From Streptomyces sp. NRRL F-6131 (GTDB lineage: Bacteria; Actinomycetota; Actinomycetes; Streptomycetales; Streptomycetaceae), in assembly GCA_000719695.1 (NCBI GenBank), contig JOHN01000020.1, positions 52,863-116,862 on the forward strand: 64,000 nt of DNA, written 5' to 3'. The notes below the pieces were generated by a model, which saw only the letters and a program-made list of their open reading frames with translations, searched no databases and was not told the DNA's origin. Below, in pieces: positions 18,171 through 27,328 of the stretch. The position numbers and the translations under genes were made by a program. The stretch's first letter is position 1. The number at the start of each line of letters is the position of its first letter.

Positions 18171-18650
18171 CTGATTCCTTGTAGCAGGGCCGAACGGCGG
18201 TTGTCCGTGTGCGGTCCGACCGCGGCCGCGGGGCGCCGCGGCCGACGGTTCCCGGGGGGTCGCCGGAGTCGGTGACGTTTCGTCACCGTCCGAACGGGTG
18301 CAGCACGGCCGCCGACTGCAGGCACGCTACCAGCCCCAGGTGCCCTCAGGGCAACATCAACTGACGATACGTGAACGGTTGATGACTCGACCCCGGGTCT
18401 GCGGAGCGGCCGCTCCGGTGGGCATCCCGGCTGGTCGGAGCGGATGGCGGGAACGCCTGACGGCTTTCCGGCGACCGGGGTCCGGTCTCCGGAAAGCCGT
18501 CAGGGACAGGTCAAAAACGGGCATTCCGTGGTGCTTCGTCGCTCATCGGACCCCGGGGGTCCGTCGGGCCAACCGCGGGTGAACCCCCGGAGGGTGTCGA
18601 ACGGCGGGCACCGGACGACGGGCGGCGGACGGGGGAGCCGCCGCCCGGCG
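18171..18650. other. Intergenic region upstream of cvnA
   Basis: 480 bp without a convincing gene. It holds the cvnA leader, a somewhat AT-richer patch at 18350-18385 that may carry the cvnA promoter, and a large hairpin at 18456-18504. Confidence 0.6.
18456..18504 (-). terminator. 16-bp stem hairpin downstream of the acyl-CoA dehydrogenase gene
   Basis: Perfect inverted repeat with 16 paired bases (18456-18471 with 18489-18504) around a 17-nt loop. It lies 147 bp after the stop of the upstream minus-strand gene and 286 bp before cvnA, so a terminator separating the two units is most likely. Confidence 0.65.
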
Positions 18651-19928
18651 TCAGCCCGCCAGCGGCATGTGCAGCACCGCCGCGGACCCGCCCTGCACCT
18701 GCGCCTCCGCCCGTGCCTCGCGCTCGGCCAGTTCGGTCCACGCCCAGCTCGCCAGGTGGGCGAGTTCGGCCGACCACTGCTTCCCGTAGGTGCCCGCGGC
18801 CACCTGGCCGAGCCTCAGCCGCTGGACGTCCGAGGTGCCGGCCGGCGGGTAGATGTGGGTGGCGTCGCGCAGGTAGCGCTCGATGTGGAAGTCCGCGTGC
18901 AGGCCCCGGGCGGCATGGATCTCCATCGCGTTGCGCGCCGAGTCCAGCGCGTACTCGGTGTTGATCAGCTTGGCGTTCATCAGCTCGGCGTCGCACGCCC
19001 GGCCGTGGTCCAGCAGGTGCGAGGCGTGGTAGGCGGCGAGCTTGGCGGTCATCAGCCGGGACTGCATCTCGCCCAGCTTCAGTGCGATGTTGGGCAGCTG
19101 GGAGAGCGGCTTGCCGTACAGGACGCGCTCCTCGGCGAACCGCGCGGTGTCCTCGACGATCGCCCGGTGGATGCCGAGCGCGACCGCCGCCAGGTTCAGC
19201 CGCCCGTACAGGGTCGAGGAGGAGTAGGCGACGTCCAGGCCCTGGCCCTCGATGCCGAGCCGGTTGGCGACCGGGATCCGGCAGTCCTCGAAGACGAGTT
19301 CGCCGAAGCTGAAGCCGTGCAGGCCGCTCTGCGAACCGAGGGCGCCGGTGCGGAAGCCGGGGCGGTCGCTCTCCACCAGGAAGGCGGCGAGCCCCTTGCT
19401 GCCCTCGCCGGTGCGGAGCACCACGCCGTGCACGTCGCCGATGTGCGAGTTGCCCACGAACCACTTGCGGCCGTTGAGCACGTACTCGTCGCCCTCGCGC
19501 CGGGCGGTGCCGCTCATGCCGAGCACGTGCCCGCCGGACTCCGGCTCGGTGACGGCGATGGTGGGCAGCGCCGCTCCGGAGGCGAAACGGGGCAGCCAGT
19601 GGCGGCGCTGGGTGTCGTTGCCGAAGTGGATGACCTTGGCGACGCCGAGCTGCGAGGCCTGCGTCATCGCCCCCATCGCGCCGCTGACGCGCGACAGTTC
19701 CTCGACGATGACGGTTTTGGCGAGATGTCCGAGCCCCAGTCCGCCGAACTCGCGCGGGATGGTGACCCCGATCCAGCCACGGCGAGCAATTTCGCGCGCG
19801 AGTTCGAATTCGACCTGGCGCTCGGCCTCCATTCTGGCCACCTGCGGGCGTACTTCCTTCTCCGCGAACTCGCGCACCTCCGCTCGGAGGCTCTCGTGTC
19901 GCTCGTCGGTGAAGTAGTCCATCGCCAT
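18651..19928 (-). CDS. Acyl-CoA dehydrogenase-fold flavoprotein lacking the usual catalytic Glu
   Basis: 425 aa; ATG at 19928 preceded by GAGAGGA. All three parts of the fold are present: N-terminal helices (GWIGVTIPREFGGLGL), middle beta domain with the FAD/substrate motif AVTEPESGGHVLGM and NGRKWFVGNS, and the C-terminal helices. At the MCAD-type catalytic position (YEGT) the sequence reads PPAGTSDVQRL, with Ala for Glu. At the IVD-type position (ERL-x-LA) it reads YGRLNLA, with Gly for Glu. So it may not do classical alpha,beta-dehydrogenation; biosynthetic or oxygenase-like relatives exist. It stands alone, divergent from the GAF-PAS gene. Fold call is firm, reaction unknown. Confidence 0.9.
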   Translation of the reverse strand: MAMDYFTDERHESLRAEVREFAEKEVRPQVARMEAERQVEFELAREIARRGWIGVTIPREFGGLGLGHLAKTVIVEELSRVSGAMGAMTQASQLGVAKVIHFGNDTQRRHWLPRFASGAALPTIAVTEPESGGHVLGMSGTARREGDEYVLNGRKWFVGNSHIGDVHGVVLRTGEGSKGLAAFLVESDRPGFRTGALGSQSGLHGFSFGELVFEDCRIPVANRLGIEGQGLDVAYSSSTLYGRLNLAAVALGIHRAIVEDTARFAEERVLYGKPLSQLPNIALKLGEMQSRLMTAKLAAYHASHLLDHGRACDAELMNAKLINTEYALDSARNAMEIHAARGLHADFHIERYLRDATHIYPPAGTSDVQRLRLGQVAAGTYGKQWSAELAHLASWAWTELAEREARAEAQVQGGSAAVLHMPLAG

Positions 19929-20423
19929 GCCGGGTCCTCTCGGTCGGGTGGTTCGGTGGGTGTGCCTCCGTCCGTGCAGCCGATCCGCTTCGGCCGCCGA
20001 GGGGTGGGGGAGTGACGGTGGCGGCCGGTTGCCCCTGAGTTGCAGCCGGTGCGTGCGGAAGTGCCGGCGGTGGCCCACGCTGCCCTTGGGGACCGCCGTT
20101 TTTCGGCAGGGCTCATTGTCATATGTGTGTCGGAACCGCTCTACAGTGGATCTTGGATTGGCGTGATCGGGCCGTTCGCGGACGGCGGGGGATTGAACGT
20201 GCGGCGAGCGGGGAAATGACCTTTCCCACTTTTCCGGTCACGTGCTTCCGTCGGGTCCCGTTCCCGTCGCCCTCCCGTTCCCGGCCCGTTCCCGCCCGTC
20301 GGCCCACCCACCGGTCACCTGCGCCCCACCCGCGCCGCACCCGCCGCCTCGTCGCCCACATGCGGCTTTGACTGAGCATCAGCAGTACGGACAGGGAGGG
20401 GCCGGGAGCGCGGAAAGCGCTGG
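19929..20423. other. Divergent intergenic region
   Basis: 495 bp between the dehydrogenase-like gene and the GAF-PAS gene, no supported ORF. The patch 20110-20165 is AT-richer than its surroundings and contains TACAGT (20142-20147), a plausible -10 for the plus-strand gene, without a well-spaced -35. A purine-rich GGGAGGGG occurs at 20394-20401. Confidence 0.5.
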
Positions 20424-21521
20424 ATGTCTGATTACATGTGCGCCATGACTGATGTGATGAGCACTCAAGGCCAGTTCCCGGGTGCCGCCGGGGAGTCGGA
20501 GAGGACCCGCAGGCTGCGCAGCCTGGGCCTCAACGAACCCACCGCGGACGAGGCCTTCGACCGCTTCGCCCACCTGGCCGCCAGCATCACCCGCGCCCCC
20601 ATCGCGATGGTCAACTTCATCAACGACGAGCGCCAGATGTTCCGGGGGCTCTACATCCCGCCAAACTCCGCCGACACGATGGCCGAAGAAGGCTCCTCCT
20701 GGGCCGATCGCGGCATCGCCTTCGACCTCCCGACCCGGGAGATGCCGCTGAGTCACGGCTTCTGCCCCCACGTCGTCGCCCAGCGCTCCCCCCTCGCCCT
20801 CGACGACATCCTCGCCTACCCCCGGTTCGCCGGGAACCCGGTCGTCGACGAACTGGGTGTGCGCGCCTACCTCGGCGCCCCGCTCGTCGACGACACCAAC
20901 ACCGTCATCGGCACCGTCTGCGTGCTCGACCGCGAACCCCGCCAGTGGGGCCGCGAGCGGCTCCGCGACATCCAGCACCTCGCCGAGGCCCTGCTCTCCG
21001 AGATCCGGCTGCGCGACAACCTGCTCGCCCAGCAGCAGGAGATGTTCGCGGCCTTCGACGGCTCGCCGTTCCCGATCATGCTCACCGACGGGCCCGGCCA
21101 GGAGATCCGCTACGCCAACGCCCAGCACGCCGACACCTTCGGCGCCCCGGCGGCGTACGGCGCCATCGGCCAGGCCTACCCCCAGCTCGGCGCCGCCGGC
21201 CTCCAGCAGGCGGTCTCCGAGGCCTACCACACCGGCCGCGCCACCGTCCTCAACGAGGTGCGCGTCCAGTCCCTGCGCCCCGAGGCCCAGCGCGGCCAGC
21301 AGATCTTCAGCTTCACCTGCACCCCGCTGCGCACCGCCCGCACCGGCCAGGTCACCGGCGTGCTGACGGTCGGCATGGACGTCACCGCCCAGTCCCGCAC
21401 CGAGGAGGAACTCGGCACGCTCGCGGCCCTGCTGGTCGACCGCCTCCAGCAGAACGGCACCGCCCCGGTCGGCCGTCCCGGCCTCGGCGCGGGCGAGACC
21501 GGCCTCGTCCTGCCGGGCTGA
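20424..21521 (+). CDS. GAF-PAS sensor protein without output domain
   Basis: 365 aa from the first ATG; in-frame ATGs at 20436, 20445 and 20457 are possible and the ribosome site (GGAAAG) is weak. Residues about 40-190 form a GAF domain (PIAMVNFINDERQMFRG, then PLSHGFCPHVV and LGVRAYLGAPL with VIGTVCVLD). Residues 205-330 form a PAS domain (MFAAFDGSPFPIMLTD, ending GVLTVGMDVTAQ). No kinase, cyclase, phosphatase or DNA-binding part follows, only a short tail. It probably senses a ligand or redox state and passes it to another protein. Streptomyces usually join such modules to SpoIIE phosphatases, so this may be a stand-alone input unit. Confidence 0.88.
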   Translation: MSDYMCAMTDVMSTQGQFPGAAGESERTRRLRSLGLNEPTADEAFDRFAHLAASITRAPIAMVNFINDERQMFRGLYIPPNSADTMAEEGSSWADRGIAFDLPTREMPLSHGFCPHVVAQRSPLALDDILAYPRFAGNPVVDELGVRAYLGAPLVDDTNTVIGTVCVLDREPRQWGRERLRDIQHLAEALLSEIRLRDNLLAQQQEMFAAFDGSPFPIMLTDGPGQEIRYANAQHADTFGAPAAYGAIGQAYPQLGAAGLQQAVSEAYHTGRATVLNEVRVQSLRPEAQRGQQIFSFTCTPLRTARTGQVTGVLTVGMDVTAQSRTEEELGTLAALLVDRLQQNGTAPVGRPGLGAGETGLVLPG

Positions 21522-21960
21522 GCACGGCCGGCCCGGACCTCCCGGCCCGCGTGCGCGTCACCCCCCGGACTGCGTACGCACCACCGGAGTTCCGCACCAG
21601 GCACCTGCACCACGCACCTGAACCGCCTACCCGCACCACGGATCACGCACCACGCACTACGCACCACGCACCTGCACCGCCTACCCGCACCACGGACCCA
21701 CGCACCACGCATCGGACCAGCGCCACCGCATACCCGCACCACCGCACACCCGCACACCCGCACACCCGCACCGCCCGGGCAGCCGCCCACCGCCCGGGCC
21801 ACCGCGCCGCACCGCACAGCCCCCGGCACGCGCCGGCCGCCTACCGTGGCGGGGCGCCTCTCACCCCCGAGGAGAGGCTCCCCGCCACCCTGCTGTCCGG
21901 GTGAACCGCCCGGCCGTCGCCCCGCCGCGCCCACCCCCGCGGCGGCCGCCGGTGGTAGGC
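21522..21960. other. Repeat-filled intergenic region
   Basis: 439 bp with no supported gene except a possible GTG-started extension of the next gene from 21901. Most of it is low-complexity C/A-rich repeat (21593-21770). Confidence 0.55.
21593..21770. repeat. CGCACCACGCA-type degenerate tandem repeat
   Basis: Repeated blocks of CACCACGCAC and CCTACCCGCACCACGGA, including a nearly exact second copy of a segment of about 35 bp (around 21617 and 21670). It ends in a 9-bp CACACCCGC repeat at 21743-21770. G is scarce on the plus strand. Confidence 0.85.
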
Positions 21961-23520
21961 ATGGGCCGCATGCAGTGGTTCGCCGCCCCCGAGTACTGGC
22001 CCAGCAGACTGCTGGTGCAACGGCTGCTGGCCGCGCTCTACCTGATCGGCTTCCTCGCCGCGGCCCGCCAGTTCCGCGCCCTGATCGGCAGCCGCGGCAT
22101 GCTGCCCGTCCCCCGCTTCACCGCCCGGGTGCCGTTCCGGCAGGCGCCCGGCCTCTTCCACCTCCACTACAGCGACCGCTTCTTCACCGCCGTCGCCCTG
22201 ACCGGCGCCGCACTCTCCGCCGCCCTCCTCGGCGGACTCGGCGACGCCGTCCCGCTCTGGACGTCCATGCTCTGCTGGGCGGTCCTGTGGGTCCTCTACC
22301 TGTCGATCGTCAACGTCGGGCAGACCTGGTACTCGTTCGGATGGGAGTCGCTCCTGCTCGAAGCGGGCTTCCTGGCCACCTTCCTCGGCAACGCCGACAC
22401 CGCCCCGCCCACCCCCGTGCTCTGGCTGCTGCGCTGGCTGGCCTTCCGCGTCGAGTTCGGCGCCGGGCTCATCAAACTGCGCGGCGACAGCTGCTGGCGC
22501 GACCTGACCTGCCTGCGCTACCACCACGAGACCCAGCCCATGCCCGGACCGCTCAGCTGGTTCTTCCACCACCTGCCCGACCCGCTGCACCGCGTCGAGG
22601 CGGCGGCCAACCACGTCACCCAACTCCTCGTCCCGGTCGGCCTGCTCCTGCCCCAGCCGATCGCCACCTACGCCGCCTGCGTCGTCGTCGCCACCCAGCT
22701 CTGGCTGGTCGCCTCCGGCAACTTCGCCTGGCTCAACTGGCTCACCATCGCCCTCGCCCTCGCCGCCGTCGACCCCGCCCGCCTGGGCCTGCCCGTCCAC
22801 CCCCGCGCCTACCCCGCCACCCCGGTCTGGTTCGAGGCCCTGGCACTGGCGCTCACCGCCGCCGTGCTCGTCCTCAGCTACTGGCCGGTCCGGAACATGA
22901 TCTCCCCGCGGCAGGTCATGAACCGCTCCTTCAACCGCGTCCACCTGGTCAACACCTACGGCGCGTTCGGCAGCGTCAACCGGACCCGGCAGGAGGTCGT
23001 GGTCGAAGGAACGGACGAGCCGGTGATCACCCGGCACACCGTCTGGAAGGAGTACGGGTTCAAGGGCAAACCCGGCGACGTCCGCCGCCTGCCCCGCCAG
23101 TACGCCCCCTACCACCTACGGCTCGACTGGCTGATGTGGTTCGCCGGCATCTCGACCGGCTACGCCCGGCCGTGGTTCCTCCCCTTCGTCGCCCGGCTGC
23201 TCGTCAACGACCGCGACACCCTGCGCCTGCTGCGCCACAACCCCTTCCCGGACGCCCCGCCGACCCACGTCCGGGCGACCCTCCACCTCTACCGGTTCAC
23301 CGATTGGCGCGAACTGCGGGACACCGGCGCGTGGTGGCACCGGACCGCGTGGTCCGAGTACCTCGCACCGGTCGACCTCGCCGCCCTCGCCCGCGCCGGA
23401 CACCGCCCACCGCCCGCCGCGGGCACCGGAAAGGGCACGCCCGGCGGGCCGGGGAAGCCCGGCAGCGCGCGAACCACCCACCCGGACGGCCGACCCGGCC
23501 CTGCGCCGAGTGGGCGGTGA
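21961..23520 (+). CDS. Lipase maturation factor family membrane protein
   Basis: 519 aa from ATG 21961 (GGTAGG just upstream); a GTG at 21901 gives 20 more Pro-rich residues. The start WFAAPEYWPSRLLVQRLLAA, YLIGFLAAARQFRALIGSRG and the motif FGWESLLLEAGFLATFLG are typical of the family, as is FGAGLIKLRGDSCWRDLTCL. There are about six to seven membrane helices in the first 330 residues and a soluble C-terminal domain with ARPWFLPFVARLLVNDRDTL. Eukaryotic LMF1 folds lipases in the ER; bacterial members are uncharacterised membrane proteins perhaps involved in secreted-enzyme folding. No lipase gene is adjacent. Confidence 0.92.
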   Translation: MGRMQWFAAPEYWPSRLLVQRLLAALYLIGFLAAARQFRALIGSRGMLPVPRFTARVPFRQAPGLFHLHYSDRFFTAVALTGAALSAALLGGLGDAVPLWTSMLCWAVLWVLYLSIVNVGQTWYSFGWESLLLEAGFLATFLGNADTAPPTPVLWLLRWLAFRVEFGAGLIKLRGDSCWRDLTCLRYHHETQPMPGPLSWFFHHLPDPLHRVEAAANHVTQLLVPVGLLLPQPIATYAACVVVATQLWLVASGNFAWLNWLTIALALAAVDPARLGLPVHPRAYPATPVWFEALALALTAAVLVLSYWPVRNMISPRQVMNRSFNRVHLVNTYGAFGSVNRTRQEVVVEGTDEPVITRHTVWKEYGFKGKPGDVRRLPRQYAPYHLRLDWLMWFAGISTGYARPWFLPFVARLLVNDRDTLRLLRHNPFPDAPPTHVRATLHLYRFTDWRELRDTGAWWHRTAWSEYLAPVDLAALARAGHRPPPAAGTGKGTPGGPGKPGSARTTHPDGRPGPAPSGR

Positions 23521-23771
23521 ACGGCCGTGCCGACCACCCGACCGGCCCTCCCGAGTGGCGCCCGGCCGGGCGGTGGGGCACGCCACACCGGTCCGAGGAA
23601 CGGTGGGTGCGTGCATGGCTCGAACGGGCACCCGTATTCTTGGCCTCCGACCGGCAGCCCTACCGCGCGCCCCCTCAGCCCCTTCCGCCGGGGCAGCACC
23701 GCGCACCCGGACCGCCACCCCCTCGCCGCCAGCCCACGCCCCCGCCGCAGCCGCCCAGAACCGGACCTCAC

Positions 23772-26180
23772 ATGACAGTGCTTCACTCCCGCAACGCCGA
23801 CGCGGCCGACGCAGCCGGCTCCGCAGACGTCAAGGACACCACGGCCGCCACGGACACCACGGCCGCCGCGACCACCACCGACAGCGACCTCCGCGAGGAC
23901 CTCGGCCGCTACGCCGAACTCGGCGCGTTCACCCTCACGGCCGACACCCATCCCTGGTACGCGGCCGTCGACACCGTCGCCACCCCCGAGGACGCCCGCG
24001 CCGCGTCGACCGTCCTCGCCGAACTGCGCGGACACGACCTCCAGCAGGTCTGGGACGACGTCACCGCGCTCGCCGCCGACGTCAAGATCGACGCGCCGGA
24101 CACCGTCGGCAAGACCGCCGTGCTCGTCGAGATGCTGCAGCTCCTGCGCCGCACCTCGACCGTGCTCGCCCCCGCCGCCTACGACGCCGACCTCGACTCC
24201 CTCGTCGCCGCCACCGCCGACCGGGCCTGGCGGCGCGAGCGCGGCGTCAAGCTCTCCTGGCTGCGCGGCCGCTCGCTGCGCAAGCAGGCCACCGCCCTGG
24301 CCGTCACCACCGGACGGCCCCGCACCCAGGACCTGCACGAGGCCCTCGCCTCGGCCGAGGTCGAGCGCCGGGCCTGGGCCGCCCTGGCCCCCGCCGGGAC
24401 CCTCCCCACCGCGCCGTCCGACGCCGCCCTGACCCACCGCACCGCCCAGACCTTCGAGGCGATCAACACCGGCGTCCGCGAACTCGCCCGGCTGCTGCCC
24501 GGCCACGACCTCGACGCGCTGTCCTTCCCGGACCTCGTCGACCTGGTCGACCGCCTCGCCGCCGACGAGGGCACCCTCTACCGCCTCCCCACCATCCGCG
24601 GCCTGCGCGCCACCCTGGAGGACGCCGGCCTCGCCGACCTCCTCACCGAGCTCACCACCGCCCGCGCCGACCGCCGCGCCGCCGAGGCCGCGTACGCGGC
24701 CCGCCAGGCCCTGGCCGGCGGCCAGCGCGACGGCCTGACGCCGGCGGTGGAGGAGGAGCCGGCCGCTTCCGCGGAGGTCGAGACGGAGACCGTGGACGCG
24801 GTGGACGCGGTGGACGCGGTGGACGTGGTCGACGCGGTCGATGTGGCGGACGCCGAGGAGGCCGAGACCCCGGCCGTCGAGGTCGAGGTCTCGGTCGCGG
24901 CCAAGAGCGAGACCGACACCGAGGCCGTCGCCACCGAGGCCCCCGCTCCCTCCGCCGCCGAAGCGGAGGCGGAGGGGGAGGCGGACGTCGAGGAGCCGAC
25001 GGTGGACGAGCCGAAGGCCGAGGTCCCGGCCGAGGAGCAGTCGCTCGTCGTCACCCTCCCGGCCCCCTCGCCCGCCGCCGACGACCTGCTCGGTACCACC
25101 ACCGCCCCGCCGGCCCAGCCCTCCGCCCCCGAGGCGGAGACCATCGCGCCCACCGAGGCCGAGGCCCAGGCCGAGGCGGACACGGAGACCGCGACCGAGG
25201 TCGAGCCGACTCTGGTGGACGAGGCCCCCGAGCCGGTCGCCGAGGTGGAGCCGGAGGTCGTGGCGGTGCCCGAGGTCGAGCCCGTCGCCGAGGCCCCGGT
25301 CGAGGAGGCGGCCGTCGAACCGGTCGTGGAAGCCACTGGTGAAGCCGAGTCGGCTGTGGAGGCCCCGACCGAGGTCGAGCCCGTCGCCGAGGCCCCCGTC
25401 GAGGAGGCGGCCGTCGAACCGGTCGTGGAAGCCACTGGTGAAGCCGAGTCGGCCGTGGAGGCCCCGACCGAGGTCGAGCCGACTCTGGTGGACGAGGCCC
25501 CCGAGCCGGTCGCCGAGGTCGAGCCCGAGGTCGTGGCGGTGCCCGAGGTCGAGCCCGTCGCCGAGGCCCCCGTCGAGGAGACCGCCGCCGAGCCGGTCGC
25601 GGAAGCGGTCGTCGAGGCCGAGCCGGCCGTCGAGGCGCAGGTCGACGCTGACGTCGTCGAGGAGCCCGAGGCCGCCCCCGCGGTCGAGGCCGTGGTGGCG
25701 GAGGTCGTCATCGAGGCCGAGGTCGAGCCCACGGTCGAGGCCCCGGCCGCGGAGACCGCCGCGTCGGCCGAGCCGGTCGTGGCGCCCGAACCCGAGCCCG
25801 AGGTGGAGGTCGTCGCCGAGGCCGTCGAGACCGTCGAGACCGTCGATGCCGCCGAGGAGGTCGTGCCGGAGCCGGTGGCCGAGGTCGTCGAGCCCGCGCC
25901 TGCCGCAGAGGTCGAGGTCGAGGTCGCGACCGAGTCCGAGTCCGCGACCGAGCCCGAAGCGGCCGGCCCGCCGGCGAAGCCGGACTTCACGCCCGGACGG
26001 CCCGTGACGGCGTACTCCGCGGAGGAACTGCTCGCGATCGTCCGCTGGATCGACGGCGACGGGGTCGAGCGGAGCGACGAGGAGCTGCTCCGCGCGGCGA
26101 TGAAGGAGCTGGGCTTCGCCCGGCTCGGCCCGCGGATCAAGGAGGCGCTGGGCGCCGCCGTCACCGCCGCCCGCGCCTGA
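23772..26180 (+). CDS. Acidic repeat protein, unknown function
   Basis: 802 aa from ATG 23772. Residues 1-320 form an all-helical domain with basic patches (KLSWLRGRSLRKQ). Residues about 325-735 are Glu/Val/Ala/Pro-rich and disordered, with long internal repeats (PVAEAPVEEAAVEPVVEATG twice, EPTLVDEAPEPVAEVEPE twice). The last 65 residues are a compact conserved module (YSAEELLAIVRWIDGDGVER, then DEELLRAAMKELGFARLGPR), a tail known to me from actinobacterial helicase or nuclease-associated proteins. No signal peptide or membrane segment, so cytoplasmic. The arrangement of head, acidic tether and tail suggests a scaffold. The long linker probably varies in length between strains. Confidence 0.8.
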   Translation: MTVLHSRNADAADAAGSADVKDTTAATDTTAAATTTDSDLREDLGRYAELGAFTLTADTHPWYAAVDTVATPEDARAASTVLAELRGHDLQQVWDDVTALAADVKIDAPDTVGKTAVLVEMLQLLRRTSTVLAPAAYDADLDSLVAATADRAWRRERGVKLSWLRGRSLRKQATALAVTTGRPRTQDLHEALASAEVERRAWAALAPAGTLPTAPSDAALTHRTAQTFEAINTGVRELARLLPGHDLDALSFPDLVDLVDRLAADEGTLYRLPTIRGLRATLEDAGLADLLTELTTARADRRAAEAAYAARQALAGGQRDGLTPAVEEEPAASAEVETETVDAVDAVDAVDVVDAVDVADAEEAETPAVEVEVSVAAKSETDTEAVATEAPAPSAAEAEAEGEADVEEPTVDEPKAEVPAEEQSLVVTLPAPSPAADDLLGTTTAPPAQPSAPEAETIAPTEAEAQAEADTETATEVEPTLVDEAPEPVAEVEPEVVAVPEVEPVAEAPVEEAAVEPVVEATGEAESAVEAPTEVEPVAEAPVEEAAVEPVVEATGEAESAVEAPTEVEPTLVDEAPEPVAEVEPEVVAVPEVEPVAEAPVEETAAEPVAEAVVEAEPAVEAQVDADVVEEPEAAPAVEAVVAEVVIEAEVEPTVEAPAAETAASAEPVVAPEPEPEVEVVAEAVETVETVDAAEEVVPEPVAEVVEPAPAAEVEVEVATESESATEPEAAGPPAKPDFTPGRPVTAYSAEELLAIVRWIDGDGVERSDEELLRAAMKELGFARLGPRIKEALGAAVTAARA
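25199..25578. repeat. Nested long direct repeats in the acidic linker
   Basis: A roughly 105-bp segment at 25199-25305 recurs at 25472-25578 with a few changes. A roughly 99-bp segment at 25275-25373 recurs immediately at 25374-25472. Both keep the reading frame and point to recent duplication within the gene. Confidence 0.88.
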
Positions 26181-26232
26181 CGCACAGCACCGCCACCAGC
26201 ACCACCGGCACCACCAGCACCACCGGCACCAC

Positions 26233-26278
26233 GACGGCCCCGGAGGCACGGTTCACGAACCGCGCCTCCGGGGCCGTC
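26233..26278. terminator. Bidirectional terminator between convergent genes
   Basis: Perfect 15-bp stem (26233-26247 with 26264-26278); the 16-nt loop itself contains a small GGTTC/GAACC hairpin. It lies between the stop of the acidic repeat protein (26180) and the stop of the minus-strand metal receptor (26316). Confidence 0.88.
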
Positions 26279-26315
26279 CCGCGCCACGGGCGCACGCGCC
26301 AACGGGGCGCCGCTG

Positions 26316-27191
26316 CTACCCCGCCCGGCCGGGCCGGGCCCGGGCCAGCTGCGCCGCCAGGACGGTCGGGGCCTCCACCAGGGACGGCCCGTACCAGGTG
26401 AGGTGGCGCCCGCTCACCAGGGCGGCCGGGACACCCGGGAAGGCCTCCGGGCCGTCGTCGGCGGTGAACCGGTAGGGCTCGTCGGGCAGCACCACCAGGT
26501 CGGGGCGGTCGGCGAGCAGCTCCGGGAGCGGAACGGCGGGGTAGCGCTCCGGCCGGGCCGGGTCCTCGGCGTGCGGGAGGTGCAGACCGAGGCGGCGCAG
26601 CAGGTCGCCGGCGAAGGTGTCGTGACCCAGCACCATCCAGGGGCGGCGCCAGATCGGCACGACGGCCCGGCGGGCGGGGCCGGGCAGCGGCCGGACCTCG
26701 GCCCAGGCGGCCTCGGCGGCGTCCCGCCAGGCGGGGCGGGTGAGGCCGCAACCGACGGTGAGCAGCCGGTCCAGTGAGCGGAACGCCTGGTCGAGGGTGC
26801 GGATGTCGGTGACCCAGACCGGGAGTCCGGCGGCCCGCAGCGCGTCGAGGTCGGGCCGGCGGTTCTCCTCGTCGTTGGCGATCACGAGGTCCGGGGCCAG
26901 GGCGACGATCCGGGCCACGTCCGGGTTCTTGGTGCCGCCGATCCGGGGAACGGCCAGGTCGGCGGGGTGGCTGCACCAGTCCGTGACGCCGACCAGCAGC
27001 CCGGGCGCGGTGGCGGCGACGGCCTCGGTGAGCGAGGGCACCAACGACACCACCCGCCGCACCGCGCCGGCCCCCGGCCCCGCGAGCGGCACCGTCAGCC
27101 CGAGATCGTCGACCGCCGCCCCGGGTCCGTCGACCACCGGCCGCCCGGCCGCACCGTCACCCGGCGTCCCGCCGGTCGCATGGAAGCTCAC
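26316..27191 (-). CDS. Cytoplasmic BtuF-like helical-backbone metal receptor
   Basis: 291 aa from GTG 27191. It has the type III periplasmic-binding fold: RRVVSLVPSLTEAVAA, VGVTDWCSHPADL, PRIGGTKNPDVARIVALAPD, LVIANDEENRRPDL, then the backbone helix and a C-terminal lobe with VLGHDTFAGDLLRRLGL. This is the cobalamin/metal-chelate receptor family, but there is no signal peptide or lipobox, so it may be cytoplasmic or use a non-classical route. It is divergent from the ABC importer genes (138-bp spacer), so shared control is plausible. The ligand cannot be told. Confidence 0.85.
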   Translation of the reverse strand: MSFHATGGTPGDGAAGRPVVDGPGAAVDDLGLTVPLAGPGAGAVRRVVSLVPSLTEAVAATAPGLLVGVTDWCSHPADLAVPRIGGTKNPDVARIVALAPDLVIANDEENRRPDLDALRAAGLPVWVTDIRTLDQAFRSLDRLLTVGCGLTRPAWRDAAEAAWAEVRPLPGPARRAVVPIWRRPWMVLGHDTFAGDLLRRLGLHLPHAEDPARPERYPAVPLPELLADRPDLVVLPDEPYRFTADDGPEAFPGVPAALVSGRHLTWYGPSLVEAPTVLAAQLARARPGRAG

Positions 27192-27328
27192 CGCGCCACC
27201 CTAGGTCCTCGCCACCTCCGCGGTACCCGGTGGGCAAGTTCCGGGAACCGGCCGGGCACAGTGGCCGACTACCTGGTCCGGGTTCACAGGACGAGCCCGA
27301 GCACGACCATTGACCAGGAGAGTTACTG

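Noticed and set aside
27192..27328. Cobalamin riboswitch before the ABC importer
   Set aside because: Only 137 bp are available and no B12-box-like conserved segment is visible.
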